In this document: one piece after another, positions 1 to 7,743 of the stretch
Numbering within the stretch: position 1 is the stretch's first letter
Layout: every line of letters begins with the position of its first letter
Assembly (NCBI GenBank): GCA_964642165.1
Contig: CAZXOC010000003.1
Span: 1-64,000, forward strand
Origin: CAYRVX01 sp964642165
Lineage (GTDB): Bacteria > Planctomycetota > Phycisphaerae > SM23-33
Direction of reading: 5' to 3'
DNA length: 64,000 bases
Program-made: the position numbers and the translations under genes
The notes under the pieces: model-generated
Databases searched by the model: none
What the model saw: only the letters and a program-made list of their open reading frames with translations
What the model was told of the DNA's origin: nothing

Positions 1-87
1 TTTCTTTGGGCACACAGCGGGAAGAGCCCTGGTGGGCTGGCGGGTCTCATACGCCTTCGCCGAAGGCCTCGGCGAGACAGGTGCCTT

Positions 88-298
88 CGCCGCCGCGGGA
101 AAGTCGAGGCGAGGTTTCGCGTTGGGGGAGGGGGGGCGATAGAATGAGCCGAGATCGCGCGGAGGCGTGTGGCTCTGCGTGGGCGGCATTCGTGGGCCCT
201 TCGGGGCCGTCCTGGCGAGACAGCGAGAGGTATCCATGGGCGACAACGACGTGTATGACGTGATCATCGTGGGGGCGGGACCGGCGGGGCTGGCGGCG
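88..298 (+). repeat. Duplicated trxB upstream region, copy 1
   Basis: This segment closely matches 2460-2676, the region upstream of and including the first 21 codons of trxB. It has the same GGAAAGTCG start, the same G-run followed by GATAGAATG, the same AGCGAGAGG ribosome binding site and the same ATG. Identity breaks abruptly after position 298. Both copies carry a TAGAAT hexamer (140-145 here, 2520-2525 in copy 2) that could be a -10 element; no good -35 is visible. A short inverted repeat (GCCTTCG/CGAAGGC, 53-67) lies just upstream. The remaining sequence of 1-87 shows no gene. Confidence 0.75.
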
Positions 299-370
299 GT
301 TCGAGGCGTCTACTCCCGCCAAAGGAGTGACTACTCTCGGCGCTCCCGACGCACTTGCCCACCCACCTGA
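236..370 (+). pseudogene. Truncated 5' fragment of thioredoxin reductase
   Basis: The open frame starts MGDNDVYDVIIVGAGPAGLA, identical to the N-terminus of the intact TrxB encoded at 2615, including the FAD-binding GxGxxG motif. After residue 21 the sequence diverges into Arg/Ser-rich residues and stops at codon 45, so no NADPH domain or redox-active CxxC remains. The ribosome binding site is intact, so a 44-residue peptide could still be made. I read it as the broken copy left by a partial duplication. Confidence 0.7.
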
Positions 371-758
371 TGCCGCGATCGTCCGCGACCCGCGAGCGTT
401 CCTACCTCCGTTCCCGGTGCGGGCCAAGGCGTTTCTCGGACGGCGCCGGAGCGCCCTCCTGGCTTGTGCTCCTGGTGGGGTTACATTTCTCGGCCGACGG
501 GGCCTGCGGGGCGCATGGAGCGCCGCCGGTGCCGATGGGAGGGGGGACGCCAAGACGGCTGGCTTGCTGGAGACGGCCTGCCGGGCGATAGCGCGAATGA
601 CCTGCGAGGTGACCTCCGGGCTGCGACCTCGGAGGTCGGGCGCGGCCAGACGGAGATGCGGCAAGGGACGCAAGCCGTTGTTTCAGGCCGCGTCGCGGTA
701 GTAGCTCTTGAGCAGGCCGCCCATCCTACTCAGCCAGCCTGTTCCCACCCTTCCTCAA
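371..758. other. Intergenic stretch without a recognisable gene
   Basis: Nothing here resembles a gene on either strand. The open frames that cross it are GC-rich shadows with Arg/Pro/Ala-heavy translations. It separates two gene fragments and probably belongs to the same decayed region. Confidence 0.5.
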
Positions 759-911
759 ATGCGGATCGTACGCGGCGACGACGAACAGTCTGTGGGCCTG
801 GCCGGGCTGCTGCCCGCCGGCGAGGGCGCCGGCTACGCCGGGGGCATCGTCAGCTCCGCCGTCGACGGGCTTCGTGCGGCCGGGAACGTCCCGAAGGCCC
901 GGCGTCGTTGA
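759..911 (+). pseudogene. C-terminal fragment of a COG2509-type FAD-dependent oxidoreductase
   Basis: The 50-residue translation contains RGDDEQSVGLAGLLPAGEGA followed directly by GYAGGIVSSAVDGLRAA. That is the C-terminal FAD-contacting signature of the COG2509 FAD-dependent dehydrogenases, where a GEGAGYAGGI motif precedes a final helix. Those proteins are normally several hundred residues long. Nothing upstream in any frame continues the family, so only the last part survives. The fragment ends 17 bp before the stop of the convergent lipoprotein gene. The family call rests on recall of the motif. Confidence 0.6.
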
Positions 912-928
912 CGGGCCCGGCGGCTGGG

Positions 929-2047
929 TCAGTCGCGCTGGTCCCGGCTGCGCTTGGACGGTTTGTCGGACTTCGCCGGCTGCGGCTGCGGCCGCGGCCG
1001 GGCGGGCTGGCGGCGCTGCCGGAGGAGGCGCTGTCGGCGTTGGTTCTCTGTCCGCAGGGCCTCGCGCTCGGCTTCGTGCCGCTTGCGGACCACGTCCGCG
1101 CGCTTACCGGAGGTCCGGAGCTCGGCCTTGTGGCGGCGGTCGAGCACCTCGCGTTCAGCCTCGTGCCGCTCCTGGAGCTGCTTGTCCCGGACGGCGTAGC
1201 GGCGCTGGAGCTCCTGGCGGTCGGGCGGCCGGGCCGACGGCGGGGCGTCGACCACCCTGGGGCGGAAGATGCGGATGTGGTCGTCGCGCTCGCGGGGCAG
1301 TCGGGTGGCCTCGGCGGAGGGCGCGTCGTAGACCTTCACCCGCGTGACGCGCCGCCCGACGGCCTTCTCGACGCGGTCCAGCGGGACGCTGCGAACCGCG
1401 ATGTGCCCGCGCTCGGCGACCATGCGCGTCACGTCGCGCGTGGCGCCGAAGATCGTGACGTTGCGATGGGGCAGGATCATGCGCTCACGGATCGGATGAA
1501 GCAACTGCGCCTCCCGCACGAATACCCATTCGCGCTGGTGGATGTGATTCAGGTCGTAGCCGTGGCGCTCGAGCCGCCCGGCCCAGCGGACCTTCGGCGG
1601 CAGCGGCGCCCAGCCGACGTAGCCCCCGCCGTGTCGCCAGGCCACCCACGCCGGGCCCCACTGCGGGTCCGGCAGCCACAACCAACCGTACGACTCGTCG
1701 TAGACCCACCGCCCATAGTGGAACGGCGCCCAGCCCCACGCCCAGTTGGACACCCACAGCCAGCCGTCGTCATCCGAGTAGACCCAATGGCCGGTGCTGT
1801 AGGGCCGCCAGCCGATCGGCACGTTCGCCGGCGTCCACACCCACCCGTGGACGCCGTGGCGCGACCACGTGCCATACGGCGCGAGCCTGTCGTAGAAGAA
1901 GGCGACGTCCACGTTCCGCGGCGCGACGGGAGGAGGCGGAGCGTACTCAACCTCGCGAGGGTGAATCACCACCCGCTCCCTGCAACCCGACGCCCCCAGC
2001 AAAACCCCGGCCGCACACAACACCACCCATCCCGCCTGCCTGATCAT
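929..2047 (-). CDS. DUF6600-type lipoprotein with YXWGXW-like repeats
   Basis: Predicted 372-residue lipoprotein. The start at 2047 is preceded by GAGGAG at good spacing, and the N-terminus has a signal peptide ending in a lipobox (LLGASGC), so it should be lipid-anchored. The middle carries aromatic repeats typical of DUF6600/YXWGXW proteins: YDRLAPYGTW, WVWTPANVPIGWRPYSTGHW, WLWVSNWAWGWAPFHYGRW. The C-terminal third is a highly charged Arg/Glu/Lys helix-forming region ending in a basic Pro/Arg tail. The family is common in planctomycetes and proteobacteria and has no established function. The gene is monocistronic, with its own promoter and a structured leader upstream. Confidence 0.75.
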   Translation of the reverse strand: MIRQAGWVVLCAAGVLLGASGCRERVVIHPREVEYAPPPPVAPRNVDVAFFYDRLAPYGTWSRHGVHGWVWTPANVPIGWRPYSTGHWVYSDDDGWLWVSNWAWGWAPFHYGRWVYDESYGWLWLPDPQWGPAWVAWRHGGGYVGWAPLPPKVRWAGRLERHGYDLNHIHQREWVFVREAQLLHPIRERMILPHRNVTIFGATRDVTRMVAERGHIAVRSVPLDRVEKAVGRRVTRVKVYDAPSAEATRLPRERDDHIRIFRPRVVDAPPSARPPDRQELQRRYAVRDKQLQERHEAEREVLDRRHKAELRTSGKRADVVRKRHEAEREALRTENQRRQRLLRQRRQPARPRPQPQPAKSDKPSKRSRDQRD

Positions 2048-2104
2048 GACCGGTCTCCTCTTTGTCGTCGCGGTGCGCACTGTCCGTTTGAGCACGGTCC
2101 TTTG

Positions 2105-2122
2105 ATCCGGGATTTCCCGGAT
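2105..2122 (-). promoter_or_regulatory. Perfect 8-2-8 palindrome in the leader of the DUF6600 gene
   Basis: ATCCGGGA-TT-TCCCGGAT is a perfect inverted repeat lying 58 bp upstream of the start codon at 2047. A second one, CCACGA-CCA-TCGTGG, lies at 2133-2147. Both fall downstream of the candidate promoter at 2160-2187, so they would form hairpins in the 5' leader or act as operators. Confidence 0.4.
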
Positions 2123-2159
2123 GAACTCCGGTCCACGACCATCGTGGTCCTCTTTAACG

Positions 2160-2187
2160 ATTCTAGCGCTGCTCGGGAGGCCGACAA
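2160..2187 (-). promoter_or_regulatory. Candidate sigma70-type promoter for the DUF6600 lipoprotein
   Basis: On the minus strand TTGTCG (2182-2187) and TAGAAT (2160-2165) are separated by 16 bp. The same TAGAAT hexamer recurs before trxB and before the gene at 12216. Transcription would begin near 2153, leaving a leader of roughly 105 nt. Confidence 0.45.
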
Positions 2188-2459
2188 GCCCTTTCCCGGT
2201 TCCAGCAAGGCAGCATCCACCTGGCGTCGGACCGGCGGGCAGATGCAGCGGACAGTGTCCCCACCGTTGGGTTCAGGATCTTCTTCTGCTGGGTGGGCCA
2301 CCCCGAGAGAGCAGCGCCCGGGTGAGCGGCCCAGGGCATTGCTCGTTCGTCCGCAGCCATCAGGGCACAGGGGGCGTCCGAGCAGCGTGGAGCGCCCCCC
2401 ACGGGTCCCGCACGCTCTCACCCTCCTGTCTTCTCCCACGTCGTGAGACGCTTGCCACC

Positions 2460-2676
2460 GCCGCGGCGGTCGGCGGGGGGAAAGTCGGGGGAGGTTTCGC
2501 CTTCGGCGAGGGGGGGCGATAGAATGCCCCGAGATCGCGCGGAGGCGTGTGACTCCGCGCGGGCGGCGATGGCGGACCTTCCGGGCCGTCTTGGCGAGAC
2601 AGCGAGAGGTATCCATGGGCGACAACGACGTGTACGACGTGATCATCGTGGGGGCGGGACCGGCGGGGCTGGCGGC
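2460..2676 (+). repeat. Duplicated trxB upstream region, copy 2 (functional)
   Basis: Partner of the copy at 88-298. It contains the TAGAAT hexamer (2520-2525), the GAGAGG ribosome binding site and the trxB start. The 2190-2460 stretch before it has no recognisable gene. Confidence 0.75.
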
Positions 2677-3628
2677 TGGGCTGTACGCGGCACGCGACCG
2701 CTACCGGACGCTGCTGGTGGAGAAGAACGGCCTGCCGGGCGGGCAGATCATGCTCACCGAGCGGATCGAGAACTACCCGGGCATCGTGCAGATCGGCGGC
2801 TTCCAACTCGTCGAGCAGCAGAAGAAGCAGGTGGAGAACTTCGGCGCGACCATCGCCGTGAACCGCGCGTGCACGGCGCTGCGGCGGCGCGACGACGGGC
2901 TGCTCGAGGTCCAGGCCAACGGCGGCGAGGAAACCTACCTCAGCCGCGCGGTGATCCTGTCCCCCGGCAGCGACTACCGCCGCCTCGGCGTGCCCGGTGA
3001 GGACGAGCTGCGCCAGGCCACACGCGTCAGCTACTGCGCGACGTGCGACGGGGCGTTCTACAAGGACAAGCACGTGCTGGCGGTGGGTGGGGGCAACACG
3101 GCCGTCGAGGACACGATCTACCTGGCCAGCCGCTTCTGCCGGAAGGTGACGATGATCCACCGCCGGCGGGAGTTCCGGGCGCAGCAGGTGCTGGTGGAGG
3201 AGCTGCACAAGGCGGCCGGGGAGCACGACATCGACGTCCGCCTGCCGTACGTGCTGGAGGAGATCGTCGGCACGGAGGACGGGACGGAGATCGACCACGC
3301 GACGATCAAGAACGTCGAGACGGGCGAGGCCGAGCCGCTGAAGGTCGACGGCGTGTTCCTGTTCGTGGGGATGATCCCGAACACGAAGTTCCTCGAGGGC
3401 ATCGTCGAGATGAACGAGGCCGGGTACGTCGCCTGCGACTGCACGACGCTGAAGACGTCGATGCCGGGCGTGTTCGTGGCCGGGGACTGCCGCCAGCGCG
3501 CGGCGATGCAGCTCGTGACGGCGTGCGCCGACGGCGTGGTGGCGGCGATGATGCTGAAGGACTACTTCCGCGACCCGGACACGTGGCGGGAGTCGATGGC
3601 GGAGGAGGGCGCGTCGACGGGCTGGTAG
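2615..3628 (+). CDS. trxB: Thioredoxin reductase (NADPH, FAD)
   Basis: Transfers electrons from NADPH through FAD and a redox-active disulfide to thioredoxin in the cytoplasm. The 337-residue protein has the FAD-binding GAGPAG motif (residues 13-18), the active-site disulfide Cys141-Ala-Thr-Cys144, the NADPH-binding GGGNTAVED (158-166) and the C-terminal GVFVAGD FAD motif. Length and domain order are normal for the low-molecular-weight class. The start at 2615 is preferred over in-frame upstream codons because GAGAGG precedes it and homology begins there. No thioredoxin gene is nearby. Its promoter region and first 21 codons exist as a broken duplicate at 88-298. Confidence 0.93.
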   Translation: MGDNDVYDVIIVGAGPAGLAAGLYAARDRYRTLLVEKNGLPGGQIMLTERIENYPGIVQIGGFQLVEQQKKQVENFGATIAVNRACTALRRRDDGLLEVQANGGEETYLSRAVILSPGSDYRRLGVPGEDELRQATRVSYCATCDGAFYKDKHVLAVGGGNTAVEDTIYLASRFCRKVTMIHRRREFRAQQVLVEELHKAAGEHDIDVRLPYVLEEIVGTEDGTEIDHATIKNVETGEAEPLKVDGVFLFVGMIPNTKFLEGIVEMNEAGYVACDCTTLKTSMPGVFVAGDCRQRAAMQLVTACADGVVAAMMLKDYFRDPDTWRESMAEEGASTGW

Positions 3629-3641
3629 GCGCGGCGGCTTG

Positions 3642-4907
3642 TCAGTCGGGCACGCGCTGGATGTCGGCCCCGATGCCGCGCAGCTTGCACTCGATGCGCT
3701 CGTAGCCGCGGTCGATGTGGTAGACGCGCTGCACGGTGGTCGTGCCGCGGGCGATGAGCCCGGCCAGGACCAGGGCGGCCGAGGCCCGCAGGTCGCTGGC
3801 CATCACGGGCGCGCCGATCAGCCGCCGGACGCCGGTGACGATCGCGGTGGGGCCTTCCTTGCGGATGTTGGCGCCCATGCGGAGCAGCTCGGCGACGTGC
3901 ATGAAGCGGTCGGGGAAGACCTTCTCGGTGATCGCGCTGTTGCCGTCGGCGAGGCACAGGAGCGTCATCACCTGGGCCTGGAGGTCGGTGGGGAAGCCGG
4001 GGAAGGGCTGGGTGGTCACGTCGGCGGGCTCGAGTCGCCGGGTGGAGGAGACGACCAGCCCGCCGTCGGCGGTGTCGATGATCACGCCGATCTCGCGAAG
4101 CTTGTAGGCCACGGCCATCAGGTGGTCTATCCGGATGTTCCGCAGCGTCACCTCGCCGTTGGTGATGGCGGCGGCGACCATGAACGTGCCGGCCTCGATG
4201 CGGTCGGGGATCGTGTTGTGCTCGGCGCCGTGGAGCTGCTCGACGCCCTCGATGAGGATTCGGGGCGTCCCCGCGCCCTCGATGTGGGCGCCCATGGCGT
4301 TGAGGTAGTCGGCGAGGTCGGCGACCTCGGGCTCGCAGGCGGCGGACTCGATCATCGTCCGCCCCTCGGCGAGCACCGCGGCGGACATGACGTTCGCCGT
4401 GCCGAGGACGGTCGAGCCGAAGGGCCCGCCGAGGAAGACGTTGGCCCCGCGGAGCTTCTTGGCGCGGGCGACGATATCGCCCTCCTCCAGCTCGATATCG
4501 CCGCCGAGGGCCCGCAGGCCTCGAAGGTGGATGTCCACGGGTCGCGGGCCGATGGCGCAGCCGCCGGGCATGGCGACGCGGGCGAACCTGCGTTTGGCGA
4601 GGAGGGGCCCGAGGACGCAGATGCTGGCCCGCATCTTGCGCACGCGGTCGTAGCGGGCGTGGGAGGAGCCCTCGTCCTCGACGTTGACGTGGAGGTCGCC
4701 CTCGGGCGTCCGGGAGACGGACGCGCCGAGGTCGATCAGCAGCTCGGTCATGCTGCGGACGTCGGCGAGGTCCGGCACGCCGCGGAGGACGCTGGGCCCC
4801 TCGGCCAGCAGCGACGCCGCCATGATCGGCAGCGCCGCGTTCTTGGCGCCGCTGATGTCCACGGTCCCCTTGAGCCGCGCGCCGCCCTTGATCGCCAGCT
4901 TGTCCAT
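3642..4907 (-). CDS. murA: UDP-N-acetylglucosamine 1-carboxyvinyltransferase
   Basis: First committed step of peptidoglycan synthesis: transfers enolpyruvate from PEP to UDP-GlcNAc in the cytoplasm. The 421-residue length is typical. Visible hallmarks are the N-terminal SGAKNAALP motif with Lys22-Asn23 and the catalytic loop MPGGCAIGPRPVD with the PEP-reactive Cys117, the residue that fosfomycin alkylates, so the enzyme should be fosfomycin-sensitive. The C-terminal RGYERIECKLRGIGADI segment is also typical. The gene converges on trxB (13 bp apart) and diverges from the cyclase gene at 5067. Confidence 0.95.
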   Translation of the reverse strand: MDKLAIKGGARLKGTVDISGAKNAALPIMAASLLAEGPSVLRGVPDLADVRSMTELLIDLGASVSRTPEGDLHVNVEDEGSSHARYDRVRKMRASICVLGPLLAKRRFARVAMPGGCAIGPRPVDIHLRGLRALGGDIELEEGDIVARAKKLRGANVFLGGPFGSTVLGTANVMSAAVLAEGRTMIESAACEPEVADLADYLNAMGAHIEGAGTPRILIEGVEQLHGAEHNTIPDRIEAGTFMVAAAITNGEVTLRNIRIDHLMAVAYKLREIGVIIDTADGGLVVSSTRRLEPADVTTQPFPGFPTDLQAQVMTLLCLADGNSAITEKVFPDRFMHVAELLRMGANIRKEGPTAIVTGVRRLIGAPVMASDLRASAALVLAGLIARGTTTVQRVYHIDRGYERIECKLRGIGADIQRVPD

Positions 4908-4943
4908 GGGTCGTGCCTGCCCTCTGCTCGGTCGCGTCGTGGT

Positions 4944-4982
4944 CCGCGCGGTACCATACCGCGCGGGCGGGAGCGCCCGCAA
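4944..4982 (-). promoter_or_regulatory. Candidate murA promoter with overlapping inverted repeat
   Basis: On the minus strand TTGCGG (4977-4982) and TATGGT (4953-4958) are 18 bp apart. The -10 sits inside a perfect 23-bp inverted repeat (10-bp arms 4944-4953 and 4957-4966, centre CCA). An adjoining GC-rich hairpin has 7-bp arms at 4963-4969 and 4974-4980. The arrangement would allow repression by a dimeric regulator or an RNA structure in the short divergent interval. Confidence 0.45.
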
Positions 4983-5066
4983 CCGCCGAAGGCCCGGTAC
5001 CCGGACCGGCCGGGCGACGTTCCACAGCGCGGTGCGCGGCCGGGCCCGCGCCCCGGGAGGCGAGCG

Positions 5067-5708
5067 ATGATCGAGTACGACAAGCTGTACGACATCTCCA
5101 TCCTGCTGGGCGTGGAGTCGGCCAGTTGGCCGGGCGACCCGCCCTACACGCGGCGGCTGCGCGCGGCGATCGGCGAGGGCAGCCTGTCCGACGTGTCGAT
5201 GGTCGAGATGACCGCCCACACGGGCACGCACGTCGACACGCCGGGGCACTTCGTGGCCGGCGGGAAGAAGCTGGACGACTACCGGCCGGAGGACTTCATC
5301 CTCCCGGCCCGCGTGGTGAACGTGGGCGACGCGACGGTGGTCGCCCCGGACGTCGTCGATGCGGCGGGCCTGCGTGAAGGCGAGGCCGTGCTGTTCCGGA
5401 CGGCCAACAGCGCGACCGGGCGCATCGCCGGCGCGCGGTTCTTCGAGGACGGCGTGACCCTGGCCCCGGAGACGGCCGAGCTGTGCGTGCGGTGCCGCGC
5501 ACCGCTGGTGGGGATCGACTACTTCACCGTGGACGCCTACGGCGAGGGGGACTTCCCCGTCCACCGAACGCTCCTGCGTGCGGGCGTGCTCATCCTGGAG
5601 ACGATCAACCTTCGCGACGTGCCGGCGGGCGAGTACACGCTGATCTGCCTGCCCCTTCGCCTCCACGGCGCCGAGGCCTCGCCCGTCCGCGCCGTGCTGT
5701 TGCGGTGA
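5067..5708 (+). CDS. Cyclase family protein (kynurenine formamidase-like metal hydrolase)
   Basis: The 213-residue protein belongs to the cyclase/KynB-like family of metal-dependent amide hydrolases. The metal-binding signature HTGTHVDTPGHF is intact, as is a C-terminal segment with an Asp-Tyr-Phe (GIDYFTVD). GGGAGG lies 7 bp before the ATG. The family includes arylformamidases and bacterial polyketide-type cyclases. No tryptophan-degradation gene is nearby, so the substrate cannot be assigned. Confidence 0.8.
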   Translation: MIEYDKLYDISILLGVESASWPGDPPYTRRLRAAIGEGSLSDVSMVEMTAHTGTHVDTPGHFVAGGKKLDDYRPEDFILPARVVNVGDATVVAPDVVDAAGLREGEAVLFRTANSATGRIAGARFFEDGVTLAPETAELCVRCRAPLVGIDYFTVDAYGEGDFPVHRTLLRAGVLILETINLRDVPAGEYTLICLPLRLHGAEASPVRAVLLR

Positions 5709-5770
5709 GCCCGGCGGCCTGCTACGCTCTACGTAGTGGGTGCTGTCACCGCAGGCACGGGGAACCGGGC

Positions 5771-6676
5771 ATGGTGAGGCGACAGGGAAGGAACAATCGG
5801 CCCGCGGCGCGGGGACGGCTTGGTTGGGCCGGCGCGTTGGTGCTGTTGGCCGCGGCGAGCGGTCTGGCGGCGAGCGCGGCCGGGGCGAGCGCGGCATCGC
5901 GGCCGACGTCGTCGCCGGTGACGTTCTCCGTCGCGACGTACAACATCCACGGGGCAAACCGCCACCTGCCTCAGGTGGTCGCGAACATCCGCCGGACGAA
6001 GGCCGACCTCGTCTGCCTCCAGGAGGTCAACCGCGGGGCGAGCCCCACGCTCAAGAAGCACCTCCGCGGGCAGTACCCGCACATGGTCTTCGGCCTGAAC
6101 CAGGTGGCCGACGGCTTCGCCCTGCTGGCGAGGAAGCCGATCACGCACCGCGGGTGGGTCCCGGCCGGGCGGATCAATTACCACAGCGTCCTGCACGCCC
6201 GGACGGAGCTCGGCGGGCGCCAGGTACAGGTGGTGGCCGTCCACCTGATTCCGAATATTCCCAAGCCGCGCGCCGACGTGGGGGAGCAGTGGAAGCACGT
6301 CGCCCGCCAGGAGCGGATCCGCAACCGTGACGTGGCGCGTGTGGCCGGGCTGTTCTCCAAGGATCTGCCGGTCCTGGCGCTGGGCGACTTCAACTGCCTG
6401 TCCTTCCAGGGCGCGGTGACGTACATGGCCTCGCGAGGCTTCGTGGACAGCGCGGCGTCGGTCTGCGAGAGGCCCGATGCGCTGTACACGTGGCGGGGCC
6501 GGTTCGCCGGCCGGCTGCTGCACACGCGGATCGACTACATCTTCCACACCGCACACTTCCGGACGCTCGCCAGCCGGGTCATCCACGAGGCGGGCAGCGA
6601 CCATTTCCCCGTCGTCAGCACGTTGGCGTGGGCGAAGCGGCAGGCGGCGGGGGCCCCGCAAGGCGAGCGGGGGTAG
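5771..6676 (+). CDS. Secreted endonuclease/exonuclease/phosphatase family protein
   Basis: A 301-residue protein with an N-terminal hydrophobic segment (about residues 16-40) that looks like a signal peptide. The EEP fold motifs follow in order: TYNIHG, LQEV (metal-binding Glu), the GDFN catalytic Asp/Asn pair, RIDYIF and SDHFPV (catalytic Asp-His). The fold hydrolyses phosphodiesters in nucleic acids, sphingomyelin or phosphoinositides; export suggests an extracytoplasmic nuclease or phosphodiesterase. The substrate is unknown. A weak promoter-like pair (TTGCGG at 5701, TACGCT at 5724) precedes it. Confidence 0.8.
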   Translation: MVRRQGRNNRPAARGRLGWAGALVLLAAASGLAASAAGASAASRPTSSPVTFSVATYNIHGANRHLPQVVANIRRTKADLVCLQEVNRGASPTLKKHLRGQYPHMVFGLNQVADGFALLARKPITHRGWVPAGRINYHSVLHARTELGGRQVQVVAVHLIPNIPKPRADVGEQWKHVARQERIRNRDVARVAGLFSKDLPVLALGDFNCLSFQGAVTYMASRGFVDSAASVCERPDALYTWRGRFAGRLLHTRIDYIFHTAHFRTLASRVIHEAGSDHFPVVSTLAWAKRQAAGAPQGERG

Positions 6677-6723
6677 GTCGGGCAGGGCGACGGCGCGGCG
6701 ACAGCTTTTTCGTTGACTCCCTG

Positions 6724-6753
6724 TTGTACGGCGGCGCGTGGCCGTGGTAGGAT
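6724..6753 (+). promoter_or_regulatory. Candidate promoter of the RRM gene
   Basis: TTGTAC (6724-6729) and TAGGAT (6748-6753) are 18 bp apart. A start near 6760 would give a leader of about 100 nt before the ATG at 6863, an arrangement often seen for bacterial cold-inducible RNA-binding protein genes. Confidence 0.35.
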
Positions 6754-6862
6754 GATTGCCGTTGGCTACATCTTGTCTTTCTGGTTCGCGGTGCTGCCCC
6801 TTTGGATCGCCTTTGGATCAGTCTCGCGAGACACAACGGCCAGGCCGCTCGGAGTACCTGAC

Positions 6863-7111
6863 ATGATGAACATCTACGTTGGCAACCTTCCCTACAACAT
6901 GGGCGACGCGGAGCTGGAAGCGGCCTTCGCGGCGTACGGCGCGGTGGACCGCGCCAAGGTGATCGCGGACCGCGAGACGGGGCGATCCCGCGGGTTCGGC
7001 TTTGTCGAGATGCCCAACGATGACGAGGCCCGCGCCGCCATGGAGGCCCTGAACGGGAACGAGATGGACGGTCGGCGGCTGACCGTCAACGAAGCGCGTC
7101 CGAGGCACTGA
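6863..7111 (+). CDS. Small RRM RNA-binding protein
   Basis: An 82-residue protein made of one RNA recognition motif. The RNP2 (IYVGNLPY) and RNP1 (RGFGFVEM) strands are canonical and the four-stranded fold is complete, ending EARPRH without the glycine-rich tail of many cyanobacterial homologues. Two adjacent ATG codons (6863, 6866) follow GGAG at 6851-6854, and either could be used. Such proteins are usually cytoplasmic RNA chaperones and often cold-inducible. Targets cannot be read from the sequence. Confidence 0.9.
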   Translation: MMNIYVGNLPYNMGDAELEAAFAAYGAVDRAKVIADRETGRSRGFGFVEMPNDDEARAAMEALNGNEMDGRRLTVNEARPRH

Positions 7112-7300
7112 CCGCCCCGCCGCGCGACAGGTCTCGATCGCTCGCCGAGAGCACGGGGGCTGGTTCGCCTGCTGACTGCTCTTCGGTCACCCTGGCCTGA
7201 TCTCCGCTTGCCTTGCCGGGCAGCGCCGTATCCCCGTTCAGCCGGCGGCGCTGCTGCCGGTCGCCGGCGATGGCTGCGGGAGCCGGACGACGTGGCGGGC

Positions 7301-7541
7301 ATGAGGAAGATCGCGCTGGTCGTCTGCTGCGGGCCGGCCCTGCCCGGATGCGGCAGGGAGGACCGCGCCTCCGCCCCGGCCCGTCGCGGCAAGAAGGGCG
7401 TGCCCTTGTCGCCCCCCGCCGGTTGACGCCGCGAAGCTCGTCGGGGTGCTCCGGGAGATCGCCGCACTCGAGCAGCAGGGCGAGTTCGCCCGGGCGTGGG
7501 AACTCGCGCCGGAGCCCGACCGTGGGCCAAGCAGGCCGTAG
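7301..7541 (+). pseudogene. Probable frameshifted small lipoprotein gene
   Basis: From 7301 the frame reads as a lipoprotein start (MRKIALVVCCGPALPGCGRE, with a lipobox-like LPGC) and stops at 7426. Coding-like sequence resumes in another frame at about 7422 (VDAAKLVGVLREIAALEQQG and onward) and stops at 7541. Further coding-like text in a third frame runs to about 7600. This suggests a short gene inactivated by at least one frameshift, or sequencing error. There is no clear ribosome binding site and no family match. The flanks 7112-7300 show nothing else. Confidence 0.3.
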
Positions 7542-7604
7542 CGTTTCGGCGGCGAGCTGCGCCTTCGCATTGCCGACCACCTCGGCTCGTTTCTCGGCAA
7601 AGGG

Positions 7605-7634
7605 TTGACAGCTTTGCGGCCGAGGGAATATCAT
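7605..7634 (+). promoter_or_regulatory. Promoter of the ilvBN operon
   Basis: A perfect TTGACA (7605-7610) and TATCAT (7629-7634) are separated by 18 bp, one of the best sigma70-type matches in the window. Transcription would start near 7641, just before the ATG at 7645 of the leader peptide. Confidence 0.6.
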
Positions 7635-7644
7635 GGCACCGACG

Positions 7645-7743
7645 ATGAATGCAGGCAGGAGACAACGCGGGACGTGGGCGTCGACCGGCGAGGGCCGGTG
7701 CGCCGGGTCCCTGTCCGTGCTGCTTGTGGTCGTTGTACTATAG
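7645..7743 (+). CDS. Putative ilvBN leader peptide with terminal Leu/Val codons
   Basis: A 32-residue peptide that ends SLSVLLVVVVL before a TAG stop, giving seven consecutive Leu/Val codons 165 bp upstream of ilvB. Leader peptides rich in regulatory amino acids upstream of branched-chain amino acid operons (for example ilvBN in enterobacteria) control transcription by attenuation. An in-frame ATG at 7633 has a GAGGGA 5 bp upstream but overlaps the -10, so 7645, which would be nearly leaderless, fits the promoter better. It is too short and unusual to call by homology. Confidence 0.55.
   Translation: MNAGRRQRGTWASTGEGRCAGSLSVLLVVVVL

Noticed and set aside
299..345. A GGTTCGAGGC stretch resembling the T-arm of a tRNA
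   Set aside because: The flanking bases do not form a T stem or an acceptor stem, and no anticodon arm is present.
5701..5729. TTGCGG-N17-TACGCT as a promoter for the endonuclease/phosphatase gene
   Set aside because: The -10 match is weak (three of six). A similar pair occurs upstream of 46916, but both are within chance expectation for GC-rich sequence.
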